The position numbers were made by a program, and so were the translations under genes. A model generated the notes under the pieces. The model did not search any database, had not been told where the DNA came from, and worked only from the letters and a program-made list of their open reading frames with translations. Below, piece after piece: positions 25,650-35,071 of a stretch of DNA of 64,000 nucleotides. The first letter of the stretch is position 1. Every line of letters starts with the position of its first letter. The stretch spans positions 495,152-559,151 of the forward strand of contig NZ_QOCH01000013.1 in NCBI RefSeq assembly GCF_003318275.1, given 5' to 3'. Source of the DNA: Marinobacter sp. F3R11 (lineage in GTDB: Bacteria > Pseudomonadota > Gammaproteobacteria > Pseudomonadales > Oleiphilaceae).

Positions 25650-26401
25650 CTCAGGAGTCGCTCTTTGGCCTCGTTGACTCGGGCGGCGAGATAGTTACTC
25701 CCTCCACGGTCCGGGTGTATTTTTTGCATCACCCGGCGGTGAGCCTGAATGATCTCATCCCGGCTCGCCCCAGCCTCCAGCCCCAGAATATCCAGGGCTT
25801 CGCTTTCAGTCAGAGCACCGCTACCACCCGAACTATCGCGCTCACTTCCATTCTTGCTGTCGTCGTCAGCCGGATCGTCAGCGCGCCAGGAGTCACCGAA
25901 ACGGCGGTCCAGATAGGTTTCCAGAAGCCGTGCAGAATCTTCATCCTGGTCCCGGCAATATCTCAGCAACTCTATAAATTCACTTTCACCAAGATCCGCC
26001 AGCGCCCGCCCGGCCATGGGTCCTGTCAACACTTCCCCGCTCATATTTCCGGAGTCGTGATCCAGAGTCATGTCAAGGATTTCACTGGAGACATGGGATT
26101 GATTCCCGGGTTTAGCCTTTGCTCCACCCTCCCCCAACCCCGACATCCGACCCATTAGCAGAGACGGCAACACGCGACGCAGCAGGGGGAACAAGAAAAC
26201 CAACAGGGCAAACAAGATATTCAAGCGACCGGTAACGGCCAGAAGACCCAATATCAGAACGCTGGCAATCAGCGCCAACTTGAGAATGGCGGGTTTTCGT
26301 TGGCTGGTCGGCTGATTACGTAGCCAGACCCACGCAACAACCACTACTATAATAACCAGAAACGTAAGGGGCACTCGAATACTCCGGGCCAATTGGCCCA
26401 C
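25646..26401 (-). CDS. Membrane J-domain (DnaJ-like) co-chaperone
   Basis: A 251-residue protein with two to three N-terminal membrane helices (about 8-85), an acidic low-complexity linker (about 165-190) and a C-terminal J domain whose HPD motif is in MQKIHPDRGGSNYLAARVNEAK. C-terminal J domains of this kind resemble Tim14/Pam18 and DjlA-like proteins, which stimulate DnaK ATPase at the membrane. Start is GTG at 26401 with a weak ribosome site. It follows the VWA gene on the same strand by 20 bases, so the two probably form an operon. Confidence 0.85.
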   Translation of the reverse strand: MGQLARSIRVPLTFLVIIVVVVAWVWLRNQPTSQRKPAILKLALIASVLILGLLAVTGRLNILFALLVFLFPLLRRVLPSLLMGRMSGLGEGGAKAKPGNQSHVSSEILDMTLDHDSGNMSGEVLTGPMAGRALADLGESEFIELLRYCRDQDEDSARLLETYLDRRFGDSWRADDPADDDSKNGSERDSSGGSGALTESEALDILGLEAGASRDEIIQAHRRVMQKIHPDRGGSNYLAARVNEAKERLLS

Positions 26402-26420
26402 CGGTTGATTGAATCAAGCG

Positions 26421-27116
26421 CTATCTGATCTGTTGGGTCAAACGTTTCACCTCCGGGGAGCTGCGGCTGGAATAGTCCTGCAAGGCCTTGGCTCCCCCGG
26501 AAGCATAGACCGCAACAGCGGCCATAAGATCCTTAAGTACTTGCGGGCTGTTACGGTCAAAGGGCGCATAGGCGCCTCCGGACAATTTACTCACCTGCTG
26601 AAACACCGCCCTGGCATGGGCATCAGCACCCTCGTGAAACATAAATACCGGGGTTCGCAGCATGCCCAACTCTCCGGCAATATGGCAAAGCTCATCCACA
26701 GGTTCTTCACAGGAATCACCGATAAACACAACGGCCTTGACGGCTTTTGCGCGTGTCTCTTCCCTTGCATGCGCCAACACTCTGCAGATCTGGGTTTGGC
26801 CGCCCAGGCAGGAAACACCGTTCATCAGGTTGAGCAGTTGACCAGTCTCGTTAACAAACCCTGTGGCTTTGAACTCCCTGAAACCGCGGTAGTAGCAAAG
26901 CTGAATGGCCAGACCGCCCAAGTCCTTAGTCGCCAGGAACAACTCACTCTGCAAGTGACAAGCCTGATCCCAGGTAGCACCGCGACTGGCTGTGGCATCC
27001 AGTGCGAAAATCAGCCGGCCCTGCCCTCCAACTTGCGGAGGCAGCTTACGGACCTGCTGAATGAACTGGTCGATCGACTTTTTATCGGATCTGGTACGGA
27101 GCTCTTTGTCAGACAT
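26421..27116 (-). CDS. VWA-domain (von Willebrand factor A) protein
   Basis: A cytoplasmic protein of 231 residues with a VWA fold. The metal-ion site is of the DxTxS form in LIFALDATASRG, followed by AVVFIGDSCEE (the later MIDAS aspartate). ATG 27116 (MSDKEL) is chosen; an upstream TTG at 27161 would overlap the neighbouring gene. VWA proteins bind partners through the metal site, often with AAA+ or chaperone proteins. Pairing with the J-domain gene suggests a shared protein-quality or assembly role, which is inference. Confidence 0.82.
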   Translation of the reverse strand: MSDKELRTRSDKKSIDQFIQQVRKLPPQVGGQGRLIFALDATASRGATWDQACHLQSELFLATKDLGGLAIQLCYYRGFREFKATGFVNETGQLLNLMNGVSCLGGQTQICRVLAHAREETRAKAVKAVVFIGDSCEEPVDELCHIAGELGMLRTPVFMFHEGADAHARAVFQQVSKLSGGAYAPFDRNSPQVLKDLMAAVAVYASGGAKALQDYSSRSSPEVKRLTQQIR

Positions 27117-27147
27117 ATGCTTTTGTAAACCTCTTGCCCAGCGGGTG

Positions 27148-27786
27148 TTACAGCTTTTCAAGCGCCTCAGCTATGGGCACATCGCCAGACACCACATCAA
27201 AAACCCGGTTTGTGGTCGTACTCGTATCCAGAGTCGCCAGCAGAACGCGAGCAACGTCCTGCCGTGAAATTCTCCCGACGCTCTCATGCTCCGCACTGAC
27301 TGCAACCTTGCCAGTACCCTCGTCATTAGTCAGCTGGCCAGGTCGTACAACAGTGTAATTCAGGCCACTGTTTATCAGATGCTCGTCAGCGTTGTGTTTG
27401 GCCTGCAGGTAATGGCGAAGTTTTTCAGGCCCGTTCTGCGGCTCTCCGGCACCCATACTGCTCACGATGATAAAGCGCTTTATGCCCATGGCGCTGGCAC
27501 TATCAATGAGCCGGATGGCACCATCCTGATCCACATCTATGGTTTTATCCGGCCCGGTATGGGGCCCCGAGCCTGCGGCAAAAATAACCGCATCACAGCC
27601 CCTCATGGCTTCGCTACAATCCTTTTCCAGGTCACCGAGCACGGTTTCGGTGGCGCCCAGTTGCTGCAATTCAGGCCCCTGATCCGGATGCCGGATCAGG
27701 GCCCGGGCTTCGTGATCGCTATCTGCCATTTCACGCAACAGATGTTGCCCTATCTGTCCGTTGGACCCTGCAATAAACACATGCAT
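27148..27786 (-). CDS. Atypical SDR NAD(P)-binding protein (YwnB/YhfK-like)
   Basis: A 212-residue Rossmann-fold protein of the atypical short-chain dehydrogenase type. N-terminal nucleotide-binding motif GSNGQIGQ, the segment DAVIFAAGSG, the substrate-side IVSSMGAGEP and the motif YTVVRPGQLT. It lacks the YxxxK catalytic pair of classical SDRs. Such proteins are NADPH-dependent reductases or redox sensors; the substrate is unknown. Overlaps no other gene; the VWA gene starts 32 bases later on the same strand. Confidence 0.85.
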   Translation of the reverse strand: MHVFIAGSNGQIGQHLLREMADSDHEARALIRHPDQGPELQQLGATETVLGDLEKDCSEAMRGCDAVIFAAGSGPHTGPDKTIDVDQDGAIRLIDSASAMGIKRFIIVSSMGAGEPQNGPEKLRHYLQAKHNADEHLINSGLNYTVVRPGQLTNDEGTGKVAVSAEHESVGRISRQDVARVLLATLDTSTTTNRVFDVVSGDVPIAEALEKL

Positions 27787-27983
27787 GGCAAACCTCCTGA
27801 CTGGCTGTTTCTGATGGTTGCAGGCTATAGATCAGTGCGACACCTGCTCAATTCAACCCGTGGACTCTCTTTAACCGACCTTTATTCCATAAAGACTGAA
27901 ATACATGATTTTATATTCTTTCCAGTTTTATTCTGGCTTTGATAGATTCCCCTCCAATACATCATTTGTTTCAGGGGAATGTC

Positions 27984-28997
27984 ATGCCAAGTATATTCAA
28001 AGGCCTGGTTACCGGTCTTGCGCTCAGCGCGTCACTCTTCGCTCAACCGGCGGCGTCGGCCGATCGTGAACTGCTTAATACATCCTATGACATTGCCCGG
28101 GAACTGTTCGCTGCCTACAACGTGCAGTTCAACAAATACTGGGAAGAAAAAACCGGTGAGACGGTTGAGATCAGCCAGTCTCATGCCGGCTCCTCAAAGC
28201 AGGCGCAAGCCATCATTCAGGGTCTTAAAGCCGATGTAGTCACCTTTAATCAGGTTACCGACATCGATATTCTGCACACGCGCGGACGCCTGATCCCGGA
28301 AAACTGGGCCGAACGCCTGCCCAATAACAGCTCACCTTACTACTCCACGATGGCTTTTCTGGTCCGCAAGGGCAATCCAAAAAACATTGAAAACTGGGAT
28401 GATCTGATCAAAGAAGATGTCGCCCTGGTTATGCCTAACCCGAAAACCTCAGGCAACGGCCGCTATACCTACCTTGCTGCGCTGGGCTATGCCCAGGACA
28501 AATTTGGTGATGATCAGCAGAAAATCGACGGTTTTTTGCAGGACTTTCTGGGCCATGTGAAAGTGTTTGATAGCGGCGGGCGCGGTGCGACCACCACCTT
28601 CATCGAACGCGGCATAGGTGATGTACTACTGACTTTTGAATCGGAAGTGCTGAATCTGGCCGATCGTTACGACAACGGAGAGTATGAGGTGGTAACGCCC
28701 AAAGTAAGCTTTCTGGCAGAGTTTCCGGTCACCTGGATTGATGAATACGTGAAGCAGAACAAAACCGAAGATCTGGCAAAAGCCTACCTTGAGCATCTGT
28801 ACAGCGAAGACGCCCAGCGCCTGCTGGCCGGATTCAACTACCGGGTTCACAACGATACAGTTAAGCAGGAAACCGCAGATCGCTTCCCGGACGTAAAACT
28901 GCTCCCCATCGACGCTATCGCAGGCAGCTGGGAAAACGCCACCAAAGAACACTTTTCCAGTGGCGGAAAACTCGACCAACTGCAACGCCGGAAGTGA
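27984..28997 (+). CDS. sbp: Periplasmic sulfate-binding protein of the sulfate ABC transporter
   Basis: Captures sulfate (or thiosulfate) in the periplasm for CysTWA. 337 residues with a signal peptide (LALSASLFAQPAASA). ATG 27984 is chosen because AGGGGA precedes it and the signal peptide then begins directly. Family marks: LLNTSYDIARELFAAYN, QSHAGSSKQAQAI, VMPNPKTSGNGRY. First gene of a four-gene operon. The AT-rich region 27880-27970 is where a CysB-type activator site would be expected, but I cannot define the site. Confidence 0.95.
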   Translation: MPSIFKGLVTGLALSASLFAQPAASADRELLNTSYDIARELFAAYNVQFNKYWEEKTGETVEISQSHAGSSKQAQAIIQGLKADVVTFNQVTDIDILHTRGRLIPENWAERLPNNSSPYYSTMAFLVRKGNPKNIENWDDLIKEDVALVMPNPKTSGNGRYTYLAALGYAQDKFGDDQQKIDGFLQDFLGHVKVFDSGGRGATTTFIERGIGDVLLTFESEVLNLADRYDNGEYEVVTPKVSFLAEFPVTWIDEYVKQNKTEDLAKAYLEHLYSEDAQRLLAGFNYRVHNDTVKQETADRFPDVKLLPIDAIAGSWENATKEHFSSGGKLDQLQRRK

Positions 28998-29000
28998 TCC

Positions 29001-29882
29001 GTGTCCGCGGCTAACCAGGCCAGTGCTGTAAGTACACAGCACTGGCCACGAAGCGGAAACCGCAGCAAGCGGGTACTACCGGGGTTCGGTTTGAGCCTCG
29101 GTATTTCGCTGTTTTTCATCAGCCTGATACTGATGTTACCGCTGACCGGGCTGGTGATTGAAGTATCAGCCATGAGTTTTAACGAGTTCTGGTTTGTCAT
29201 CACCGACCCACGGGTAGTTGCTTCCTATAAGGTTACGGCGTTATCTGCTCTGGCCGCCTCAGTGTTTAATGGTGCTTTCGGGTTGCTGCTCGCCTGGGTA
29301 CTGGTGCGTTATGAGTTTCCCGGTAAACGCCTGATTGATGCTGTAGTGGATTTGCCATTTGCTCTTCCCACGGCGGTTGCCGGCATCACCCTGGCCACCT
29401 TGTTCGCCGCCAACGGCTGGTACGGACAATGGCTGGCCAAGCTTGGGATTGAAGTCGCCTTCACCCCGGTGGGAATTGTGGTAGCCATGGCCTTTACCAG
29501 CCTGCCCTTTGTAGTACGAACAGTTCAGCCAGTGCTGGAAGAGTTGGCCCCCGAAGACGAAGAAGCGGCTGTCAGCCTGGGTGCCAGTGACGGCCATGTA
29601 TTCCGCAGGGTTATATTCCCGGCTCTGTGGCCGGCCCTGATGACCGGCGTAGCGCTTTCTTTCACCCGAAGCCTTGGTGAGTTTGGTGCCGTTATTTTTA
29701 TTGCCGGCAACATGCCTTACGTCAGTGAAGTAACCAGCCTGATGATTTTTGTCCGCCTGCAAGAGTATGACTACGCAGCCGCCAGCGCCATTGCCTCGGT
29801 AGTTCTGCTGGTGTCACTGGTGATGCTTTTCGCTATTACCCTGTGGCAGTCCCGCTATCTCAAACGCATAGAAGGACGCTAA
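29001..29882 (+). CDS. cysT: Sulfate ABC transporter permease CysT
   Basis: Inner-membrane permease half of the sulfate importer, 293 residues, six membrane helices. The ABC-permease EAA loop is EEAAVSLGASDGHVFRRVIFPALWP. GTG start at 29001, three bases after the sbp stop, so it is translationally linked. Works as a heterodimer with CysW. Confidence 0.96.
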   Translation: MSAANQASAVSTQHWPRSGNRSKRVLPGFGLSLGISLFFISLILMLPLTGLVIEVSAMSFNEFWFVITDPRVVASYKVTALSALAASVFNGAFGLLLAWVLVRYEFPGKRLIDAVVDLPFALPTAVAGITLATLFAANGWYGQWLAKLGIEVAFTPVGIVVAMAFTSLPFVVRTVQPVLEELAPEDEEAAVSLGASDGHVFRRVIFPALWPALMTGVALSFTRSLGEFGAVIFIAGNMPYVSEVTSLMIFVRLQEYDYAAASAIASVVLLVSLVMLFAITLWQSRYLKRIEGR

Positions 29883-29886
29883 CCCA

Positions 29887-30756
29887 ATGCACAGCCCCCA
29901 TTCCTCCAGGCACCGCCGAGTTGGCGATGGTCCGGTTATAAAATGGCTGCTGACAGGCATTGCCCTGGCCGTCACTGCCGGCTTGCTGATAATGCCATTG
30001 CTGGTGATTTTTATTGAGGCCCTGGGAGCCGGCTGGAGCAGCCTGGCAGACAACCTGCTGGACCAGTACACCCTGCATGCCATCGGCCTGACACTGTTTG
30101 TAGCCGCGCTCACGGTTCCCCTCAACCTGATATTTGGCACTGCACTGGCGTGGCTGGTAACACGATTTCGTTTCCCCGGCCGAAAACTGCTGATTACACT
30201 GATCGATATCCCGTTTGCAGTATCTCCGGTTGTTGCAGGCCTGCTGTACCTGCTGCTATACGGCCGCAATGGCTGGATCGGCAGCTGGCTTGCAGACTAT
30301 GACGTACAGCTGATGTTTTCCTGGCCCGGAATTGTAATGGTCACCATTTTCGTCACCTGCCCGTTTGTAGCCCGTGAACTCATACCACTTATGCAGCAAC
30401 AGGGGAGCGAGGAAGAAGAGGCCGGCGTGGTGCTCGGTGCCTCCGGCTGGCGCATCTTCCGTACGATCACCTTGCCCAACATTAAGTGGGCACTGATATA
30501 CGGCGTGGTGCTCACCAATGCCCGGGCCGTGGGCGAGTTTGGTGCGGTATCGGTAGTATCAGGAAACATCCGCGGGCAAACCAACACACTCCCCCTGCAC
30601 GTGGAGCTGCTGTACCAGGATTACAATATTGTTGGCGCCTTTGCCAGCGCTTCGCTACTGGCCGGCATTGCCGTGTTTACGCTCGCGGCCAAAGGTTTTG
30701 TTGAATGGCGACAGGCCCGGATTCTGACCCGCCAGCAATCAGAGGAGACCCTGTAA
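29887..30756 (+). CDS. cysW: Sulfate ABC transporter permease CysW
   Basis: Second permease half, 289 residues, six membrane helices, with the EAA loop [24 protein letters not shown]. It begins four bases after cysT and its stop overlaps the cysA start (TAATG). The N terminus carries a short His/Arg-rich cytoplasmic stretch. Confidence 0.96.
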   Translation: MHSPHSSRHRRVGDGPVIKWLLTGIALAVTAGLLIMPLLVIFIEALGAGWSSLADNLLDQYTLHAIGLTLFVAALTVPLNLIFGTALAWLVTRFRFPGRKLLITLIDIPFAVSPVVAGLLYLLLYGRNGWIGSWLADYDVQLMFSWPGIVMVTIFVTCPFVARELIPLMQQQGSEEEEAGVVLGASGWRIFRTITLPNIKWALIYGVVLTNARAVGEFGAVSVVSGNIRGQTNTLPLHVELLYQDYNIVGAFASASLLAGIAVFTLAAKGFVEWRQARILTRQQSEETL

Positions 30757-31895
30757 TGAGCATCACCGTTGATGGCATCAACAAGCGCTTTGGCAACTAT
30801 CAGGCGCTGAATAACGTCTCTCTCGACATCCCGGAAGGCAAACTGACCGCTTTGCTAGGGCCCTCCGGTTCAGGAAAAACCACCCTGTTGCGCATTATCG
30901 CCGGGCTGGAATCCTCCGATAGCGGGCGCATAAGCTTCTCAGGTAAGGACGTGACGGGACTTCACGTGCGCGATCGCAACATAGGCTTTGTATTCCAGCA
31001 TTACGCCCTCTTCCGTCACATGACCGTAGCGCAGAACATTGCGTTTGGACTGGATTCGCTGCCGCGCACCAGGCGCCCCTCCAAAGCAGAGATTCAGGCT
31101 CGCGTCAGTGAGCTGCTGGATATGATACAACTACCGCATCTGGCACAGCGTTATCCGGCGCAACTCTCCGGCGGCCAGAAACAACGTGTGGCACTCGCCC
31201 GCGCCATTGCAACACGCCCTAAAATCCTGCTGCTGGACGAGCCGTTCGGCGCGCTGGACGCCAAGGTGCGTAAAGACCTGCGCCGCTGGCTACGCAATCT
31301 GCACGATGAATTCCACTTCACCAGTATATTTGTGACCCACGATCAGGAAGAAGCTCTGGAGCTGTCCGATCAGGTAGTCGTTATGAGCCAGGGCAATGTG
31401 GAGCAAGTGGACGAACCTATTGAACTCTATGCCCGACCTGACAGCCGTTTCGTATTCGACTTCCTCGGACAAGTAAATGCACTGTCCGGTGCGATTCAGC
31501 ACGGCCGGCTGAGCCAGGGTAAAGCCTGGGTGACCCTTCCCGGAGTCAGAGATCAAGGCGATGCACAGCTTTATATGCGCCCTCATGAAGTACGTCTTGC
31601 GAGCGCTCCCGACGCCCGCGCCAATTTGCCGCTGCGCATTGAGGCCGTCAGTCTGATCGGGGCTGAAGTTCGCATTGAACTCAGCCCGGTAGGCTGGCAC
31701 AGCGAAAGTTCAGATGACATCTGGGAAGTGAGCATCAGCCATGCAGAATTTAATCGGCAACGCCCCACTCGCGGCGATCTGCGCTACGCAGTACCAGAAA
31801 TCGGGCACCTGTTCACAGGCAAAAATACCCGGCCATCACCTGTTACCTGGGCCGAAGAAGAACACTGTCGGGCGCAGGCACTTTGTCCATCTTGA
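30756..31895 (+). CDS. cysA: Sulfate/thiosulfate ABC transporter ATPase CysA
   Basis: ATP-binding subunit energising sulfate import, 379 residues. Walker [12 protein letters not shown], signature [16 protein letters not shown], Walker [14 protein letters not shown]-loop FVTHDQEEA, and a C-terminal TOBE-type domain (about 240-350). The start overlaps the cysW stop; an upstream in-frame ATG inside cysW would add 17 unrelated residues and is rejected. Last gene of the operon. Confidence 0.96.
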   Translation: MSITVDGINKRFGNYQALNNVSLDIPEGKLTALLGPSGSGKTTLLRIIAGLESSDSGRISFSGKDVTGLHVRDRNIGFVFQHYALFRHMTVAQNIAFGLDSLPRTRRPSKAEIQARVSELLDMIQLPHLAQRYPAQLSGGQKQRVALARAIATRPKILLLDEPFGALDAKVRKDLRRWLRNLHDEFHFTSIFVTHDQEEALELSDQVVVMSQGNVEQVDEPIELYARPDSRFVFDFLGQVNALSGAIQHGRLSQGKAWVTLPGVRDQGDAQLYMRPHEVRLASAPDARANLPLRIEAVSLIGAEVRIELSPVGWHSESSDDIWEVSISHAEFNRQRPTRGDLRYAVPEIGHLFTGKNTRPSPVTWAEEEHCRAQALCPS

Positions 31896-31958
31896 ATACA
31901 ATCAGCTCTGGCGAATCTGTTACCATAATTCAAATTTCCAACAAAGAGCTGAACAATA

Positions 31959-33389
31959 ATGGACGCAAGCAAGTTTTATATTAACGGGCAGTGGGTTACA
32001 CCCGAGGGAACCCAACGTCTGGAAGTTATTAACCCTTCTGATGAGCAAGGGTATTCCACGATTACTCTGGGCTCACAAGCCGATACAGACAAGGCGGTCA
32101 ATGCTGCAAAACAAGCGTTTTCTGCCTGGTCAGCGTCTACCATCGAGCAGCGGGCGGAACTTCTGGAGCGCCTCTTCGAAACCTACAAGGCCCGGGCAGA
32201 AGAAATGGCCCAGACCATCAGCCAGGAAATGGGCGCACCGATTGACCTTGCAAGAAGTGCACAGGTTGGCGCTGGTGCCGCTCACCTGAAAAATACAATA
32301 CGCGCCCTGAAGTCCTTTAATTTTGAGCATCCCCTTGGTGACCATGCTCCGGACAATATCATCCTGCATGAAGCCGTCGGTGTCTGTGCACTGATTACAC
32401 CCTGGAACTGGCCGATGAACCAGGTGATGCTCAAGGTGGCTCCGGCGCTGGCCGCTGGCTGCACCGTGGTTCTCAAACCGTCTGAAATTTCGCCCCTTTC
32501 AGCCATGCTTCTCGCAGAGATGATTGATAGTGCCGGTTTTCCGGAAGGCGTTTTCAACCTGGTAAACGGCGATGGTGCGGGCGTCGGCTCGCAACTCTCC
32601 AGCCATCCGGACATTGATCTGGTCAGCTTCACCGGCTCAACCCGTGCAGGCAAGGCCATTACAGTTTCAGCAGCCGATACCGTCAAGCGGGTAGGCCTGG
32701 AGCTGGGAGGTAAAGGCGCAAACATCATCTTTGCGGATGCAGATGAAAAAGCTGTTACCCGTGGTGTACGCCACTGCTTTGCCAACTCGGGGCAGTCCTG
32801 TAACGCCCCTACACGAATGCTGGTGGAAAAATCTGTCTACAAGCAGGCCGTTGAAACTGCAGCCATGATTGCCAGTAAAACCGACGTAGGTCCGGCAGAC
32901 AAAGAGGGGCGGCATATCGGGCCCGTGGTCTCCGAACAGCAGTTTCTGAAGGTTCAGGCGCTGATCAAGAAGGGCATAGAGGAAGGCGCCACACTGGTTG
33001 CCGGTGGCGAAGGGCGTCCAGAGGGGCTTGAGAAGGGGTATTTCGTGAGGCCGACGGTTTTCGCAGATGTCACCCCGGACATGACCATCTGGAAGGAAGA
33101 AATCTTTGGGCCTGTACTGGCTATCACGCCGTTTGAAACAGAAGAAGAAGCCGTAGAACTGGCTAACGATACCGTCTACGGCCTTACCAATTACATCCAG
33201 ACTTCTGATAAGGAAAAAGCCCGCAGAATCGCCAGAAAGGTCAGATCAGGCATGGTGGAAATCAACGGAAAATCCGGATCAGCAGGCTTTCCATTCGGCG
33301 GCATGAAGCAGTCTGGTAACGGCAGCCGCGAAGGCGGCGTCTGGGGCCTGGAAGAGTTCCTGGAAGTTAAATCCGTCACTGACTGGTAG
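31959..33389 (+). CDS. NAD(P)-dependent aldehyde dehydrogenase
   Basis: Oxidises aldehydes to carboxylic acids. 476 residues of the ALDH superfamily: ITPWNWPMNQ (cofactor pocket), VGLELGGKGANIIFADAD with the general-base Glu, FANSGQSCNAPTR with the catalytic Cys, and EEIFGPVLAI. The C-terminal GMKQSGNGSREGG is typical. The substrate cannot be set; relatives act on medium-chain, betaine or aromatic aldehydes. It starts 63 bases after cysA and could be partly co-transcribed, but function does not link them. Confidence 0.93.
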   Translation: MDASKFYINGQWVTPEGTQRLEVINPSDEQGYSTITLGSQADTDKAVNAAKQAFSAWSASTIEQRAELLERLFETYKARAEEMAQTISQEMGAPIDLARSAQVGAGAAHLKNTIRALKSFNFEHPLGDHAPDNIILHEAVGVCALITPWNWPMNQVMLKVAPALAAGCTVVLKPSEISPLSAMLLAEMIDSAGFPEGVFNLVNGDGAGVGSQLSSHPDIDLVSFTGSTRAGKAITVSAADTVKRVGLELGGKGANIIFADADEKAVTRGVRHCFANSGQSCNAPTRMLVEKSVYKQAVETAAMIASKTDVGPADKEGRHIGPVVSEQQFLKVQALIKKGIEEGATLVAGGEGRPEGLEKGYFVRPTVFADVTPDMTIWKEEIFGPVLAITPFETEEEAVELANDTVYGLTNYIQTSDKEKARRIARKVRSGMVEINGKSGSAGFPFGGMKQSGNGSREGGVWGLEEFLEVKSVTDW

Positions 33390-33411
33390 CATTCACAGGA
33401 ATAGCCGACCT

Positions 33412-33443
33412 GGCGCCTCCACACTAACCTGCGAGGCGCCTGG
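33412..33443. terminator. Terminator between aldehyde dehydrogenase and Crp/Fnr genes
   Basis: GGCGCCTC (33412-33419) pairs perfectly with GAGGCGCC (33433-33440) around a 13-base loop, followed by TGGTTT. It ends just before the convergent stop at 33445 and could serve both genes. Confidence 0.65.
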
Positions 33444-33444
33444 T

Positions 33445-34050
33445 TTACTCAATCAGATCAATTCGTCCACGTGACAACCGCACTCTGCCCTTACGCTCAA
33501 GTTCTTTGAGCAACCGGCTGACAACTTCTCTGGCAGTCCCCAGCTCAACAGCCAGCTCTTGATGAGTGATGTGAATAGGGCTCCGGCGCAGGTTCAACCA
33601 CTCCTCAAGACGCTCATCCATGCGGCGAAACGCAACTTCTTCCACAAGTAACATGAGATCATCGAGCCGGCGCCCATATGACTCCATAATACCCAGGCGA
33701 AAAGCAGCAGACTGATCCATTAGCCGGTCGAACAATCCCCGGGGAATCATGGCCGCCTCTGATTCATCCTCTACAATCGCTTCTGCACGATAGCCATAAC
33801 CTGTCATGAGACAGCCAATAGACAGGGTACAAATATCATCAGCGCCCATGCGATATAACACAATGCTGTTGCCAGAAATGCCTGTCATCTGAACCTTTAC
33901 CCCACCACTGAGCATCAACGGCAGTCCATGGCAATGCTCTCCCGCCCGGAACAGAATTTTGCCTGGGGGTAGTCGCATAACCTGAATACTTTCAAGAGCG
34001 TCCTTCTGGAGCTCCCTGGGCAATGTTTCAAGAATACTATGATGCAGCAT
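33445..34050 (-). CDS. Crp/Fnr-family transcriptional regulator
   Basis: A 201-residue regulator with an N-terminal cyclic-nucleotide-type beta barrel (about 20-120), a dimer helix and a C-terminal winged HTH (ITHQELAVELGTAREVVSRLLKELERKG). The cNMP phosphate-binding motif is not obvious and there is no FNR-type N-terminal Cys cluster, although two Cys occur in the barrel (DICTLSIGCL). It may sense redox or another ligand. Divergent from the DUF2892 gene, a pairing often seen with sulfur and redox genes, so that gene is the likely target. Confidence 0.9.
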   Translation of the reverse strand: MLHHSILETLPRELQKDALESIQVMRLPPGKILFRAGEHCHGLPLMLSGGVKVQMTGISGNSIVLYRMGADDICTLSIGCLMTGYGYRAEAIVEDESEAAMIPRGLFDRLMDQSAAFRLGIMESYGRRLDDLMLLVEEVAFRRMDERLEEWLNLRRSPIHITHQELAVELGTAREVVSRLLKELERKGRVRLSRGRIDLIE

Positions 34051-34080
34051 GAATCCTTCCTGGGCTCTTAATGCGGGTGC

Positions 34081-34099
34081 CAGTGTGACTTTATCACTG
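34081..34099. promoter_or_regulatory. Candidate operator between Crp/Fnr gene and DUF2892 gene
   Basis: CAGTGTGACTTTATCACTG contains inverted CAGTG/CACTG and GTGA-N5-TCAC, one base shorter in the centre than the classical Crp site. It lies 30 bases upstream of the regulator start and 65 upstream of the DUF2892 start, so it could serve auto-regulation and divergent control. Confidence 0.35.
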
Positions 34100-34163
34100 A
34101 ACTGAGGCCCGGTGAGCGCTAAATTAATAACCGTAGCCTCATACCAACACAGGAGAATGTATT

Positions 34164-34352
34164 ATGAGCGTTAATATGGGTTCTGCAGACAGGATCATTC
34201 GCGCCATCGTTGGCATTGTGCTTCTGGCATTGGTATTTGTCGGCCCACAAACACCTTGGGGCTGGATCGGAATTGTGCCACTGGCAACTGCACTTATGGG
34301 CAACTGCCCTGCGTATTCACTGCTGGGTATTAAAACCTGTAAAAAGAAATAG
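34164..34352 (+). CDS. DUF2892 small membrane protein (YgaP-like)
   Basis: A 62-residue protein with two membrane helices (IIRAIVGIVLLALVFVG and GWIGIVPLATALMGNC) and two Cys in CPAYSLLGIKTC at the C terminus. The family is the membrane part of YgaP-type rhodaneses and is often found free near sulfide or thiol metabolism genes. AGGAGA lies eight bases before the ATG. Probable partner or target of the divergent Crp/Fnr regulator. Confidence 0.85.
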   Translation: MSVNMGSADRIIRAIVGIVLLALVFVGPQTPWGWIGIVPLATALMGNCPAYSLLGIKTCKKK

Positions 34353-34367
34353 ACCAATACAAATAGC

Positions 34368-34403
34368 ACAAAGCCGAAGAGACTTTCATCGCTTCGGCTT
34401 TGT
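34368..34403. terminator. Bidirectional terminator between DUF2892 and merR genes
   Basis: ACAAAGCCGAA (34368-34378) pairs perfectly with TTCGGCTTTGT (34393-34403) around a 14-base loop. Convergent genes flank it. T tracts on both sides are short and mixed. Confidence 0.7.
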
Positions 34404-34419
34404 AATTCAAGAAATCAGA

Positions 34420-34785
34420 CTACTTTACAGGGGCGTTAAGTACGTCCAGAACCTCTTCCAGCTCAATAATCATTTGCCGGATAAGTTGTTTATACTGAGT
34501 CGTGTCGTCCTTTACCTCATGGCTACTAAGCTTCTGCTTGGCACCACCAATGGTATAACCCTGTTCGTATAATAAACTACGTATCTGACGGATAGTGATC
34601 ACATCAGCACGCTGATAATAGCGCCGGTTACCCCGACGCTTGACTGGCGACAACTGCGGAAACTCCTGCTCCCAATAGCGCAGCACATGAGCTTTCACTG
34701 CGCACAAGTCTGCTACTTCACCAATTGTAAAGTATCGTTTCCCGGGAATCGCAGGGAGTTCGTTGTTATGACTGGGTTCCAACAT
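34420..34785 (-). CDS. MerR-family transcriptional regulator
   Basis: A 121-residue MerR-type protein with the winged HTH at the N terminus ([24 protein letters not shown], then [13 protein letters not shown]) and a short C-terminal coiled coil for dimerisation. It has no obvious metal-binding Cys. Its start overlaps the end of ihfA by 20 bases, a pair conserved in many gammaproteobacteria. The effector is unknown. Confidence 0.92.
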   Translation of the reverse strand: MLEPSHNNELPAIPGKRYFTIGEVADLCAVKAHVLRYWEQEFPQLSPVKRRGNRRYYQRADVITIRQIRSLLYEQGYTIGGAKQKLSSHEVKDDTTQYKQLIRQMIIELEEVLDVLNAPVK

Positions 34786-35068
34786 ACGCTTCTACTTTCT
34801 GTTTCAGTTTCTGACCCGGGCGAAACGTAACAACACGTCGTGCGCTTATCGGAATCTCTTCACCAGTTTTCGGGTTTCGCCCAGGACGCTGCTTTTTATC
34901 CCGCAGGTCGAAGTTACCGAAACCCGACAATTTAACCTGTTCATTGTGGCTGAGCGCGCCTCTGATCTCATCGAAGAAAGCTTCCACCATTTCCTTGGCT
35001 TCGCGTTTGTTCAGGCCCAACTCCTCATACAAGCGCTCCGCCATTTCCGCTTTCGTCAAAGCCGCCAT
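34766..35068 (-). CDS. ihfA: Integration host factor subunit alpha
   Basis: DNA-bending nucleoid protein that forms a heterodimer with IhfB. 100 residues: [30 protein letters not shown] and the beta-arm [20 protein letters not shown] that intercalates in DNA. It begins three bases after pheT and overlaps merR, in the standard order. Confidence 0.98.
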   Translation of the reverse strand: MAALTKAEMAERLYEELGLNKREAKEMVEAFFDEIRGALSHNEQVKLSGFGNFDLRDKKQRPGRNPKTGEEIPISARRVVTFRPGQKLKQKVEAYVGTQS

Positions 35069-35071
35069 GTC

